A stretch of 64,000 bases of DNA from an uncultured Eubacteriales bacterium. Its GTDB lineage: Bacteria > Bacillota > Clostridia > Oscillospirales > UBA644. Positions 37,096 to 45,779 of this stretch are shown in pieces. Location of the stretch: assembly GCA_934454405.1 (NCBI GenBank), contig CAKSFN010000003.1, positions 62,001-126,000 of the forward strand, read 5' to 3'. Each line of letters opens with the position of its first letter. Position 1 is the first letter of the stretch. Made by a program: the position numbers and the translations under genes. The notes beneath the pieces were generated by a model. It worked only from the letters and a program-made list of their open reading frames with translations. It was not told the DNA's origin and made no database searches.

Positions 37096-37155
37096 CCGGA
37101 GCCTCGAAAACACGGCGAAACAAGGCGTTTTTGAAATAAAAACCGAAAAAATCAT

Positions 37156-37205
37156 AAAAAGGGAAGCTTTCCGGATATTTTCCGCGGAGCCTCCCTTTTT
37201 TTCAC
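37156..37205 (+). terminator. Terminator of the polysaccharide cluster
   Basis: Stem AAGGGA-A-GCT... / ...AGC-C-TCCCTT (37159-37168, 37187-37199) with one mismatch, loop of about 18 nt and a T7 run. It lies about 60 bp after the last cluster gene. Confidence 0.75.
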
Positions 37206-37314
37206 CCTCTTTTTCCGGATAACGCAAAGGCGAGATGATATTTTTGCGCCGCGCCGCATATAAATCAACGAATAACGGCGCGCGGCGGCGCGCAGGGGGT
37301 GTGAATGCGGAAAA

Positions 37315-38733
37315 ATGGGCGAAATTCTCGGAAAAATCAGTCGGGCGCTGTGGAGTGCGCCGCTGACGGCTCTTATCCTTTTCGCAGGCGCGTTTCTGAC
37401 TGCCGCAACGGGCTTCATTCAGTTCAGAGGCTTCAAAAAAGCGTTTTCCGCCCTGTTCGGAAAAGGTTCAGGCGTCGGCGTTTCGCCCTTTTCCGCGCTC
37501 TGCACCTCGCTTTCCGCCACGATAGGCACGGGCAACATCGTCGGAGTGACCGCCGCGGTCGTTTACGGCGGCGCGGGCGCTCTTTTTTGGATGATACTGT
37601 GCGCCACGCTCGGAATGGCCGTCAAGTTCGCCGAAGGCTTTTTCGCCGTGAAATACAGAAAAACCGACGCTTTCGGCGTCCCTTTCGGAGGTCCCTTTCT
37701 GTATATGGAACGCGGCATTTCACAACGCTTTCCCCGTCTTAAAACACTGCCGCGCGCTGTCGCCGTTTTTTTTGCGTCCGTCTGCGTCGTCGGCGCTGTT
37801 ACGGGGTTGGGAACGCTCGTTCAGGCAAACGGAATGTCCCTGTGCGTTCGGGAGATATTCGGCAGAACGGGCGCGGAAAAGACTCTGTGCGCATTCGGAG
37901 CCGATACGCCTGTTTCCGTTGCGGTTTTTGCCGTAATTTCAACATTTATCGCGGCTGTCATCATCTTCGGCGGACTGAAAAGCGTCAGCTCGTTTTCCTC
38001 CGTCGCCGTGCCCGTTATGGCAGGCGTTTATGTTCTTCTCGCGCTGTGCGTCATCGGCTGCAATATTTCCGCCCTGCCGAGCGCCCTTCGCCGTGTTTTT
38101 GTCGGCGCGTTCAGCCCGTCGGCGGCTGTCGGCGGCGCGGTAGGCTACGGTTTTTCGCAAACGGTTCGGCTCGGAGTTTCCCGCGGTATTTTTTCAAATG
38201 AAGCGGGCGTCGGCACCGCTCCCATCGCCATCGCCTGCTCGGACGGAAAAGACCCGCGCGAGCAGGGGCTTGTGGCGATGCTCGGCGCGTTTTTCGACAC
38301 GCACGTTATCTGCCTGCTGACAGGGCTTGCCGTGCTTGTCACGGGCGCGGATATGCCTCTTTCGGACGGTTCGAAGCCTCTTGAAGCCGCCGACCTCGTA
38401 ACCGCGGCTTTCGCAAAGGGACTTGCGCCTCTGCTCGGCGAAAATTCGGAAGTCAGCCGCGTCACCCTCTGCGTCTGCCTGATACTTTTTGCGTTCACAA
38501 CGGTCGTCGGCTGGTGCTTCTACGGCGAACAAAGCCTGCGTTATCTCTGCGGAAAACACCGCCGTTTCGGGCTTTTTCTGACCTTTTATCGCTGCGCGTA
38601 CATCGCATTCGTATTCTTCGGCGCTTTCGTTCCCGTCCGCTTCGCGTGGAACGCCGCCGATATATGCAACGCGCTCATGGCGTTCCCCAACGTGATAACG
38701 CTGCTGCTGCTTGCGAAACAGGGCTTTGATTGA
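37315..38733 (+). CDS. Sodium:alanine symporter family protein
   Basis: 472 aa, about 11 membrane helices. AGCS family signatures: GVSPFSALCTSLSATIGTGN (N-terminal Na+/substrate site), FSNEAGVGTAPIAIA and CLILFAFTTVVGWCFYGEQ. It takes up alanine or glycine with Na+. It starts 220 bp after the polysaccharide cluster and appears to be a single-gene unit; the ribosome site is weak (GGGGGTG about 14 bp upstream). No clear promoter was found. Confidence 0.93.
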   Translation: MGEILGKISRALWSAPLTALILFAGAFLTAATGFIQFRGFKKAFSALFGKGSGVGVSPFSALCTSLSATIGTGNIVGVTAAVVYGGAGALFWMILCATLGMAVKFAEGFFAVKYRKTDAFGVPFGGPFLYMERGISQRFPRLKTLPRAVAVFFASVCVVGAVTGLGTLVQANGMSLCVREIFGRTGAEKTLCAFGADTPVSVAVFAVISTFIAAVIIFGGLKSVSSFSSVAVPVMAGVYVLLALCVIGCNISALPSALRRVFVGAFSPSAAVGGAVGYGFSQTVRLGVSRGIFSNEAGVGTAPIAIACSDGKDPREQGLVAMLGAFFDTHVICLLTGLAVLVTGADMPLSDGSKPLEAADLVTAAFAKGLAPLLGENSEVSRVTLCVCLILFAFTTVVGWCFYGEQSLRYLCGKHRRFGLFLTFYRCAYIAFVFFGAFVPVRFAWNAADICNALMAFPNVITLLLLAKQGFD

Positions 38734-38809
38734 CTGTGCTTTTCGCCCGCAACGATAACCGCTCATTACTTTTTTTTGTCGGAATACGTCTGAATTTTAA
38801 CATAAAGTC

Positions 38810-38838
38810 TTGAAAATTATAATGATTTGTGTTATAAT
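38810..38838 (+). promoter_or_regulatory. Promoter upstream of the first LRR/dockerin gene
   Basis: TTGAAA (38810-38815), 17 bp, TATAAT (38833-38838). The next gene starts 386 bp downstream, which implies a long leader. Confidence 0.7.
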
Positions 38839-39224
38839 ATATATAACATAGCCATCCTCGCAGGTTTTTACGCTGTCACTGTTTTGCGCAAGCGCGGTTA
38901 TATTATTGAAGGCTCGGCAAAAATGCCCTCGGAAGTAAGCGTTTTTCTCATTGTATGATATTTTCAAACAAGAAGCTTCGCAGCGTTATATGAAAAATTA
39001 AAACAAGGTTTTTGATAAATGAAAGAGAAGAAGATTAACACAAATTCGTAATGCTGCGTATTTGCGCAGAGGGAACCCTGTCGACGCTTGATGTGTGTTT
39101 GTGAATTTTTTGCGAACTAATTTGACTTTTATGTCACATAATCCTTTGTAAAGCGTTTAATAAATCGAAAGGCTAAAATATATCCGTTTTTTTTCGAAAT
39201 AATTAAAAAAAGAGGTATAAAAAA
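38839..39224 (+). other. Long untranslated leader of the LRR/dockerin gene
   Basis: About 380 bp without a supported gene. Short hairpins are visible (GCGCAAGCGC near 38889; GGCTCGGC-AAAAAT-GCCCTCGG near 38911-38932). A ten-codon ATG frame (39019-39051) is too short to call. No known riboswitch class was recognised. The last 40 bp are very AT-rich and carry AGAGG before the start codon. Confidence 0.4.
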
Positions 39225-41525
39225 ATGAAAAAAGCGTTTTCTGCATTGCTTGTGCTGACAATGATTCTTTCGATTTTGCCTGCGCTCTCCGTTCAGACCG
39301 CGGCAAAAACGGACGGAATATGGCAATATTCCGTTTCGGAAGGCGAAGCGACTGTTACGGGCTTCGCAGACTCCGTTTCGGCAGGCATTCCCGAATGTCT
39401 CGTCATTCCGTCGCAGCTCGGCGGTTATCCCGTGACGGCGATAGGATATGCCGCGTTTTACGGCTGTGCGACCCTGACAGGCTTAACCTTGCCCGACGGC
39501 GTGACCTCGATAGGCAGCCAGGCATTTGAAGGCTGCTCGGGATTGATAAAGGTAACCATTCCTTCAAGCGTGACAGGGATAGGCGAAAAGGCATTCCTCG
39601 GGTGTTCGGGCTTGACAAGCGTAACAATTCCCGAAGGCGTTACAGAAATAGATTACGGCGCGTTCCGCGAGTGTACGGGCTTGACAAGCGTAACTATTCC
39701 TTCAAGTGCGGTAAGTATAGGAAGCGAGGCTTTTTTATATTGTGTTGGTTTGACATCGATAACCGTAGACCAAAAGAACCCCGTATACAAGAGTGATGGA
39801 AACTGTCTTATTGCCCGAGCCGCAAAAACGCTTGTCCTCGGCTGTAAAACAAGCGTTATTCCGTCAGACGGAAGCGTGACGTCAATAGCCGACTCCGCGT
39901 TTTTCGGTTGCGCCGGTTTGACGGGCATAACAATCCCCGAAGGCGTGACCGCGATAGGCAATCGTGCATTCAGGGGCTGCGATGGTTTGACAAGCGTAAC
40001 CCTTCCTTCAAGTGTGACCGAGATGGGAACAGGGGTATTCAGCGGTTGCACGGGCTTGACGAGAGTCACAATTCCCGAAGATATAAAAGAGATAAGTTAT
40101 GAAGCGTTTAAAGGCTGCACGGGCTTGACAAGTGTAAATCTCCCCGCAAGAGTGACAGCGATAAACGATTGGGCATTCAGCGGCTGCGAGGGGTTGACAA
40201 ATATAACACTTCCCAAAAGCGTGACACGGATAGACCGACAGGCGTTCAGCGGTTGCACGGGCTTGTTAAACATAACAATCCCCGAGGGCGTGACCACGAT
40301 CGGTGAGCAGGCATTCAGCGGCTGCAAGGGGTTGACAAATATAACAATTCCCAAAAGCGTGACATCGATGGGCAACCGGGCATTCAGCGATTGTACGGGC
40401 TTGAAAAACATAACAGTTTCCGAAGGTGTGACTTCGATAAGCGAGTCTGCCTTTGAGGGTTGCCCTGACTTGACGAGCGTAACCATTCCGTCAAGCGTAA
40501 CCTTGATAGGAGACAAAGCTTTCGGATATCTCGGATATTGCGAAAACCTGACAATTTACGGCTTTAAAGGCTCTTATGCGGAAACTTACGCCGATAAAAA
40601 AAGAATACCTTTTGCGGATATTAAATCCATTGATGATGCCCCCGTGTGGAAATATAAAGTAATCAACGATGAAGTGATAGTCACGGGTGTGGACAAGGCT
40701 TTTTCGGGAGATCTTGTCATTCCGTCGCGGATCGGCGGCTATCCCGTGACGGCAATAGGACCTGAGGCTTTTTCCGGCAGAACAGAATTGACAGGCTTAA
40801 CAATTTCCGAAGGCGTGCTCACGATAGGCGGCGAGGCATTTTACAACTGCTCCGGTCTGAGAAGCATTAAGCTTCCCGCAAGCGTGACCTTTATAGGCAC
40901 CGACACGTTTTATTGCTGCGGCGATCTGACCTCCGTAACCGTCGATAAAGGAAACCCCGTATACAAAAGTTCGGGGAACTGCATAATTGAAAAAGAAATA
41001 AAAACCCTTATTCTCGGCTGCAAAACAAGCGTTATCCCGACCGACGGAAGCGTGACGGTGATAGGGGTGGACTCGTTTTCCGGCTGCGTCGGATTGAAAG
41101 GTATTGATATTCCGTCAAGTGTGACGCTGATAGAAGAAAGGGCTTTTATATTTTGCGAAGATTTGAAAAGCGTAACTATTCCTTCAAGCGTGATCGTAAT
41201 AGCAGAGAGCTCTTTCCTTGAATGCGGCAGCCTGAAAACCATATTCGGCGAAAGAGGCTCATTCGCGCAGAAATACGCAGAAAAGAACGGGTTTGATTTT
41301 GTTGATATTTCCGACAACCCCGATTTTGTCTGCGGTGACGCGAACGGCGACGGCAGGGTTGACATCTCCGACGCCATGCTCGTGCTTTATCACGTCGCGG
41401 GTAAGAACCTTCTTCCCGGTTCGGTTTTGGCGCGCTGCGACACCGACGACAGCGGCACGGTTGACATCGTTGACGCGATGAAGATACTTTACTATGTGGC
41501 GAATAAAACCGACTCCGTGAAGTAA
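39225..41525 (+). CDS. Secreted BspA-like leucine-rich-repeat protein with dockerin
   Basis: 766 aa. Signal peptide at 1-28 (MKKAFSALLVLTMILSILPA). About 17 LRR_5 (BspA/TpLRR) repeats of 23 aa with the consensus AFxGCxGLTSVTIPxxVTxIG fill two blocks (about 60-440 and 505-690). At the C terminus (about 697-762) is a type I dockerin with two calcium loops, DANGDGRVDISD and DTDDSGTVDIVD, each followed by a helix. The dockerin would dock the protein to a cohesin on a cell-surface scaffold; the LRR blocks are usually binding surfaces. It has its own promoter and terminator, and the next gene is a paralogue. No catalytic domain is seen. Confidence 0.93.
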   Translation: MKKAFSALLVLTMILSILPALSVQTAAKTDGIWQYSVSEGEATVTGFADSVSAGIPECLVIPSQLGGYPVTAIGYAAFYGCATLTGLTLPDGVTSIGSQAFEGCSGLIKVTIPSSVTGIGEKAFLGCSGLTSVTIPEGVTEIDYGAFRECTGLTSVTIPSSAVSIGSEAFLYCVGLTSITVDQKNPVYKSDGNCLIARAAKTLVLGCKTSVIPSDGSVTSIADSAFFGCAGLTGITIPEGVTAIGNRAFRGCDGLTSVTLPSSVTEMGTGVFSGCTGLTRVTIPEDIKEISYEAFKGCTGLTSVNLPARVTAINDWAFSGCEGLTNITLPKSVTRIDRQAFSGCTGLLNITIPEGVTTIGEQAFSGCKGLTNITIPKSVTSMGNRAFSDCTGLKNITVSEGVTSISESAFEGCPDLTSVTIPSSVTLIGDKAFGYLGYCENLTIYGFKGSYAETYADKKRIPFADIKSIDDAPVWKYKVINDEVIVTGVDKAFSGDLVIPSRIGGYPVTAIGPEAFSGRTELTGLTISEGVLTIGGEAFYNCSGLRSIKLPASVTFIGTDTFYCCGDLTSVTVDKGNPVYKSSGNCIIEKEIKTLILGCKTSVIPTDGSVTVIGVDSFSGCVGLKGIDIPSSVTLIEERAFIFCEDLKSVTIPSSVIVIAESSFLECGSLKTIFGERGSFAQKYAEKNGFDFVDISDNPDFVCGDANGDGRVDISDAMLVLYHVAGKNLLPGSVLARCDTDDSGTVDIVDAMKILYYVANKTDSVK

Positions 41526-41558
41526 AAAGGCGATATTTTCAAAACACAACTATAATTA

Positions 41559-41599
41559 TCTGCTGAAATGAGGTGAAAGACCTCATTTCAGCAGATTTT
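41559..41599 (+). terminator. Terminator after the first LRR/dockerin gene
   Basis: Perfect 16-bp stem (41559-41574 with 41580-41595; TCTGCTGAAATGAGGT arm), 5-nt loop GAAAG, then TTTTG. Confidence 0.9.
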
Positions 41600-41762
41600 G
41601 TATATATGCGCTATCTGTCCTGCGTCTGTGCGCGGGACAGAATGTTCTGTTCGGCTGCCGCCCCATATCTTCAAACGTCATTTCCCGCGTCTGTTGTGAG
41701 GGACAGAATAACGAACAGATTTTATTCTTTGTATTTTGCGGTGATATAAATGCTGTAATATA

Positions 41763-41791
41763 TTGACAGAAATCGTAATCTGATGTATAAT
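41763..41791 (+). promoter_or_regulatory. Consensus promoter of the second LRR/dockerin gene
   Basis: TTGACA (41763-41768), 17 bp, TATAAT (41786-41791), about 58 bp before the ATG. The 323-bp gap 41526-41848 otherwise holds only the preceding terminator. Confidence 0.92.
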
Positions 41792-41848
41792 ATGTATACA
41801 GATATAATATCCGCTTCTTTGCGGAGAGATGAAAAAGAGGAATAAAAA

Positions 41849-44221
41849 ATGAGAAAAGTTCTTTCGGCGCTGCTTGCGCTGACAATGATTTTGTCACTCG
41901 TGCCCGCGTTCGCGGTTTCGACCCAAGCTTTGCAATCGGGCAAATGGCAATACGAAGTTTCGGGCGGTGAGGCGACGATTACGGGATTCGACAAATCCGT
42001 TTCGGGAGCTGTTGTCATTCCGTCGCAGCTCGGCGGTTATCCCGTGACGACGATAGGCGCAGGCGCGTTTTACGGCTACTCGTTTACTTATGTAACCGTA
42101 CCTTCAAGCGTGACGGAGATATCGGAATTCGCTTTCGGCTGCTGCGAGGAAATGACAGGCATAACAATACCTTCAAGTGTGACCTCGATAGGAGAACGCG
42201 CGTTTTTCTCCTGCCTGAGCCTGACAAGCATAGTTATTCCCGATAGTGTAAAAGTGTTGGGAGGGCACAGCTTCTCTGCTTGCATCAGTCTGAAAAACGT
42301 AACGATTCCCGCAAGTGTGACCACGATAGGCGATTATGCGTTTAACGGTTGCGCCGGACTGACAGGCATAAACATTCCCGCAAGCGTGACCGCGATAGGC
42401 AACGGCGCATTCTACGATTGTACGGGCTTGAAAAGCATAGACCTTCCGTCAAGCGTGACTTCGATAGGCGAACGGGCGTTTAACGGCTGTACGGGACTGA
42501 CGAGCATAAACATTCCGTCAAGTGTGACTTCGATAGGCGAATGGGCTTTTAACGGCTGTACGGGACTGACGAGCATAAACATTCCCGCAAGCGTGACTTC
42601 AATAGGATATGATGCGTTTGACGGCTGTGCGGGGCTGACAGTCATAACCGTTGATAAAAACAATACCGTTTATGCGAGCGGGGGAAATTGTCTGACAGAA
42701 AAATCCTCGGGAACACTCATTCGCGGCTGTGAAACAAGCGTTATTCCGCAGGACGGCAGCGTGACCGCGATAGGCGATTATGCGTTTAACGGCTGCACGG
42801 GGCTGACAAGTATAGATATACCCGAGGGCGTGACAGATTTAAAATGGGGGGCTTTTGAAGGCTGTGTTAATCTGACACGCATCACCGTTCCGAAAAGCAT
42901 GATCTACATAGATGACAGTACATTTAAGGATTGCGGCAAACTGACTATATACGGTGTGGAAGGCTCTTACTCCCAGACTTATGCGGAAGAAAACGGCATA
43001 CCGTTTGTCGGAAGACCTGCCCTGATTGAGGACCCAAAGTGGCAGTATGAAATTTCGGGCGGCGAAGCGACGCTCGTCGGCGCAGAAAACCCTGTTTTGA
43101 GCGATGTCGTCATTCCGGCTCTGATCGACGGTTATCCCGTAACCGCGATAAGAAGTTCTGCCATTGCCGTTTTCAAGGAGGTTTCGAGTATAACGATTCC
43201 CGCAAGCGTGACCGAGATAGAGCTTTATACTTTTGACAGTTGTTTTGCGCTGACAAGTATAACTGTTGACAGTAACAATCCCGTTTACGAGAGTTCGGGA
43301 AACTGTCTGATAAATAAATCGACAAAAACGCTTATCGTCGGTTTAGGAGCAAGCGTCATTCCCGCTGACGGCAGCGTGACCTCGATAGGCAGCCGCGCTT
43401 TCGGTTGGCGCACAGGATTGACAAGCATAAACATTCCGTCAACCGTGACGGAAATAGGCGAGTATGCGTTTTCAGGGACAGATCTGACGAGCGTAACAAT
43501 TTCCAAAGGCGTAACCGCAATCGGCTTTTGTGCGTTTGCGGGCTGTACGGGTCTGACTCTCATAAATATCCCCGAAAGTGTGACTTCAATCGACAGCTTT
43601 ACGTTTAAGAATTGCGAAAACCTGACAATCTGCGGCGTTAAAGGTTCTTATGCCGAAACCTACGCAAAAGAAAACGGCATACCGTTTGTCGAATATCGCG
43701 AACTTGCGGACACTTCAAGCGGCGTGACCGTCGGCGGAAGTGTTCCCGAAAACGCGGAACTTTCCGTTGTTGTAAAAGAGCAGACCGCCGAAAAGGCGAT
43801 GTTCGATATAAGCCTTGTCGCGGACGGCGTGACGGTTCAGCCTAACGGCTCTGTCCGCGTGGCTCTGCCCGTTCCGCAGGGTATGAACGGCGCCGATATG
43901 CGCGTTTACCATATCGCAGACAACGGCGCGAAAACCGACATGAACGCTGTTTATTCAAACGGCTTTATGGTTTTTGATACCGACCATTTCAGCGTTTATT
44001 CTATCGAGCCGAACCCCAGTTTTGTCTGCGGCGACGCGAACGGCGACGGCACGGTTGACATCTCCGACGCCATGCTCGTGCTTTATCACGTCGCGGGTAA
44101 GAACCTTCTTCCCGGTTCGGTTTTGGCGCGCTGCGACACCGACGACAGCGGCACGGTTGACATCGTTGACGCGATGAAGATACTTTACTATGTGGCGAAT
44201 AAAACCGATTCCGTGAAATAA
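41849..44221 (+). CDS. Secreted BspA-like leucine-rich-repeat protein with dockerin (paralogue)
   Basis: 790 aa. Signal peptide at 1-25. LRR_5 repeats of 23 aa run in two blocks (about 55-380 and 425-610), then a beta-rich domain of about 95 residues (about 625-720; VTVGGSVPENAELSVVVKEQ, DTDHFSVYSIEP) absent from the first paralogue, then a type I dockerin (about 727-788). The dockerin coding DNA is nearly identical to that of the upstream gene over about 190 bp, while the LRR parts differ, so the 3' ends were recently copied or converted. A GAGG site and consensus promoter precede it. It probably shares a scaffold with its paralogue. Confidence 0.93.
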   Translation: MRKVLSALLALTMILSLVPAFAVSTQALQSGKWQYEVSGGEATITGFDKSVSGAVVIPSQLGGYPVTTIGAGAFYGYSFTYVTVPSSVTEISEFAFGCCEEMTGITIPSSVTSIGERAFFSCLSLTSIVIPDSVKVLGGHSFSACISLKNVTIPASVTTIGDYAFNGCAGLTGINIPASVTAIGNGAFYDCTGLKSIDLPSSVTSIGERAFNGCTGLTSINIPSSVTSIGEWAFNGCTGLTSINIPASVTSIGYDAFDGCAGLTVITVDKNNTVYASGGNCLTEKSSGTLIRGCETSVIPQDGSVTAIGDYAFNGCTGLTSIDIPEGVTDLKWGAFEGCVNLTRITVPKSMIYIDDSTFKDCGKLTIYGVEGSYSQTYAEENGIPFVGRPALIEDPKWQYEISGGEATLVGAENPVLSDVVIPALIDGYPVTAIRSSAIAVFKEVSSITIPASVTEIELYTFDSCFALTSITVDSNNPVYESSGNCLINKSTKTLIVGLGASVIPADGSVTSIGSRAFGWRTGLTSINIPSTVTEIGEYAFSGTDLTSVTISKGVTAIGFCAFAGCTGLTLINIPESVTSIDSFTFKNCENLTICGVKGSYAETYAKENGIPFVEYRELADTSSGVTVGGSVPENAELSVVVKEQTAEKAMFDISLVADGVTVQPNGSVRVALPVPQGMNGADMRVYHIADNGAKTDMNAVYSNGFMVFDTDHFSVYSIEPNPSFVCGDANGDGTVDISDAMLVLYHVAGKNLLPGSVLARCDTDDSGTVDIVDAMKILYYVANKTDSVK

Positions 44222-44254
44222 CGGTCTTGATTTATAGAACAAAAAAATATGGCA

Positions 44255-44324
44255 GGGGCTGTAAAAACACGGTTTTTTACAGCCCCCTTCGTGAAGGAGA
44301 AAACGCGCTGTTTTCTCTTTTTTT
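44255..44324 (+). terminator. Double hairpin terminator after the second LRR/dockerin gene
   Basis: First hairpin GGGGCTGTAAAAA / TTTTTACAGCCCC (44255-44267, 44274-44286). Second hairpin GAGAAAAC-GCGCT-GTTTTCTC (44297-44317) followed directly by seven T (44318-44324). The second is a canonical terminator. Confidence 0.9.
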
Positions 44325-44460
44325 CAGCCTTGAATGCAAAAGCTTTGCGTTTTGAGAGAAACAAATCCTTTCCCGGCAACCGATTTCAACTTCCTTCCGA
44401 TATCGGCGCGGCGTCGGAGGCCTTCGCCCCCGGCCGAGCGATCCGCACGAGTCCGACTGT

Positions 44461-44542
44461 CCGAAAATATGCATTATTTGCGTTTTTGACTATCTGAAAA
44501 TATGCATTATTTCGGTTTTCGACCCTCCGAAAATATGCATAA
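44461..44542. repeat. Three tandem 33-bp repeats with a GAAAATATGCAT core
   Basis: Units begin at 44461, 44494 and 44527, exactly 33 bp apart. Each has a conserved first part (C-C/T-GAAAATATGCATTATTT, shortened in unit 3) and a variable second part of about 14 bp. They lie between the LRR terminator and the convergent amidase-like gene. Too short for CRISPR; the spacing of about three helical turns suggests protein-binding iterons. Apart from these and the hairpins, 44222-44570 holds nothing recognisable. Confidence 0.7.
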
Positions 44543-44570
44543 CCCTTGAAAACACAGGTTTTTTTGTTTT

Positions 44571-45131
44571 CTAATCCGCGAGCAGGTTGTTTATCTGTTC
44601 GCGGAGCTTTTTTGCGCTCAATTTGCCGCCGAGCGTCTCAAAAACGCTTTCGGGACTTGCGCCTTCCTTCGCAATACCGCGCTCCGCCGCTTCTTTTCGC
44701 GTCAGAACGACCCCGTCCGCTTTCGGGTCAAGCCCGAACCTGCGGCAGAGGTTCGCCGCAAGCAGAACGGCGGTTTTTATCACGTTTTCGGTTCGTATCG
44801 CCGCCTCCGAACGGCGGTATTTCGCATATTCGCTTCTCTCTTCTTCCGCCTCGGGCGAGGGAAGAACAAGCGCAACGCCTATCGTGTCCGCGTCCGCCGA
44901 GCCTCCCGAGTGCTCCGCAAAGCGCGTCGGATGCGCAACGGCGTAAACGATGCCCTCTCCGCAGATATAATGATACGCCTTCTCCGCCAAAGACCCCTCC
45001 GTTACGGCGGCGACAGCCGTCGCAGACCCCGTGGAGGTCTGTTCCAGACTGAATATTATGCCTTTCGGCTCAATTTTTCTTTTTACGTTAATTTTCGGGT
45101 TGCGAAACGCATACCGCGCTAATATTTTCAT
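44571..45131 (-). CDS. Amidase_2-like phage lysin homologue, probably inactive
   Basis: 186 aa. The layout KRKIEPKGII..., AYHYICGEGIVYAVAH, FAEHSGGSADADTIGVALVLPSP, AANLCRRFGLDP, VVLTRKEAAERGIA, GASPESVFETLG follows phage N-acetylmuramoyl-L-alanine amidases (PGRP/Amidase_2 fold). Those enzymes have VHST, SHSE...RGIA and DPExW at the three zinc-ligand sites. Here these read IIFSLEQ (Phe27), LTRKEA (Thr144/Arg145) and ASPE (Ser159), so all three ligands appear replaced. It sits after the holin at the end of the phage module, the normal place for the lysin. The fold call is from pattern memory; loss of activity is inference. Confidence 0.65.
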   Translation of the reverse strand: MKILARYAFRNPKINVKRKIEPKGIIFSLEQTSTGSATAVAAVTEGSLAEKAYHYICGEGIVYAVAHPTRFAEHSGGSADADTIGVALVLPSPEAEEERSEYAKYRRSEAAIRTENVIKTAVLLAANLCRRFGLDPKADGVVLTRKEAAERGIAKEGASPESVFETLGGKLSAKKLREQINNLLAD

Positions 45132-45268
45132 TTTCCCTTTCCTTTTTTGATGATGTTTTTACGGTCTGCCGTGCGCCCGACCTCTGCGGCAGCCGCCTTA
45201 ACGCTTTTTGCCGCCCTCTGACCGCCGGGCGCCGTCCTCCGACCGTTTTTTTTACCGCGAAGCCCGAT

Positions 45269-45523
45269 TTATTCGGGCTTCGTATATTCCATCGCTCTGT
45301 CGCTGTCCTTCATCCCCGCGGTCGTCGGGTCTGTAACCACTCCGAGAATCGCGAGTACCGCAAAAACAGCGTTAATAACCGCCGCAATCTGCTGATTAAG
45401 AACGACAAAGTCCCACGCATAGCCGAAAAGGCTCGCCACCGTCTGAACGACGAGCAGCAGCGCAGGCACGACCGCAAGCCAGAACGCCTTGTTTTTCAGT
45501 CTTACTTTCCAGTTAATTTTCAT
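45269..45523 (-). CDS. Phage holin, phi LC3 family
   Basis: 84 aa. It starts INWKVRLKNKAFWLAVVPAL and continues with AAVINAVFAVLAILGVVTDPTTAGMKDSDRA, which is the phi LC3/Phage_holin_1 signature. Two membrane segments (about 12-34 and 48-63) and a charged C terminus are present. Holins form the membrane lesion that releases or activates the lysin. The start overlaps the preceding coiled-coil gene by 11 bp, so the two are coupled. The hairpin CGAAGCCCGA/TCGGGCTTCG covers its stop codon. Confidence 0.93.
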   Translation of the reverse strand: MKINWKVRLKNKAFWLAVVPALLLVVQTVASLFGYAWDFVVLNQQIAAVINAVFAVLAILGVVTDPTTAGMKDSDRAMEYTKPE

Positions 45524-45779
45524 AATGATGCATCTCCTGTTCCAAATCTTTTATTCTGTGGTTAATCACTTTGACCTGTTCTTCCACCACGGGCATACGT
45601 TTCGCGAAGTTGTTGTGTTCGCGCACTTCCCGCGTCAGTTCGGTTATCCGCTCGTCGGTAACCGCCTGTTTAGATTGTATGCTCTGTTCCGTTTTATGTG
45701 ACGACGCGAGCACGGAGATCACCGTTCCGGCAAGCGCAAGACCGCCCGAGATGACTGCGACCACGATTGATTCCGTCAT
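45513..45779 (-). CDS. Small phage membrane protein with coiled coil (lysis module)
   Basis: 88 aa: one N-terminal membrane segment (about 5-24), then a long amphipathic helix rich in Glu, Arg and Lys (about 33-86). Proteins of this shape often precede phi LC3 holins in Clostridia prophages and resemble XhlA-type hemolysin/holin partners. It overlaps both neighbours (4 and 11 bp). The exact role is unknown. Confidence 0.75.
   Translation of the reverse strand: MTESIVVAVISGGLALAGTVISVLASSHKTEQSIQSKQAVTDERITELTREVREHNNFAKRMPVVEEQVKVINHRIKDLEQEMHHYEN

Noticed and set aside
39653..43563. Several minus-strand open frames rich in TLVKPVQPLNA-type repeats
   Set aside because: They are the antisense of the 23-aa LRR repeats in the two dockerin genes.
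44461..44542. Regularly spaced repeats resembling a CRISPR array
   Set aside because: Only three units, conserved part about 17-19 bp and 'spacer' about 14 bp, with no cas genes; far too short for CRISPR.
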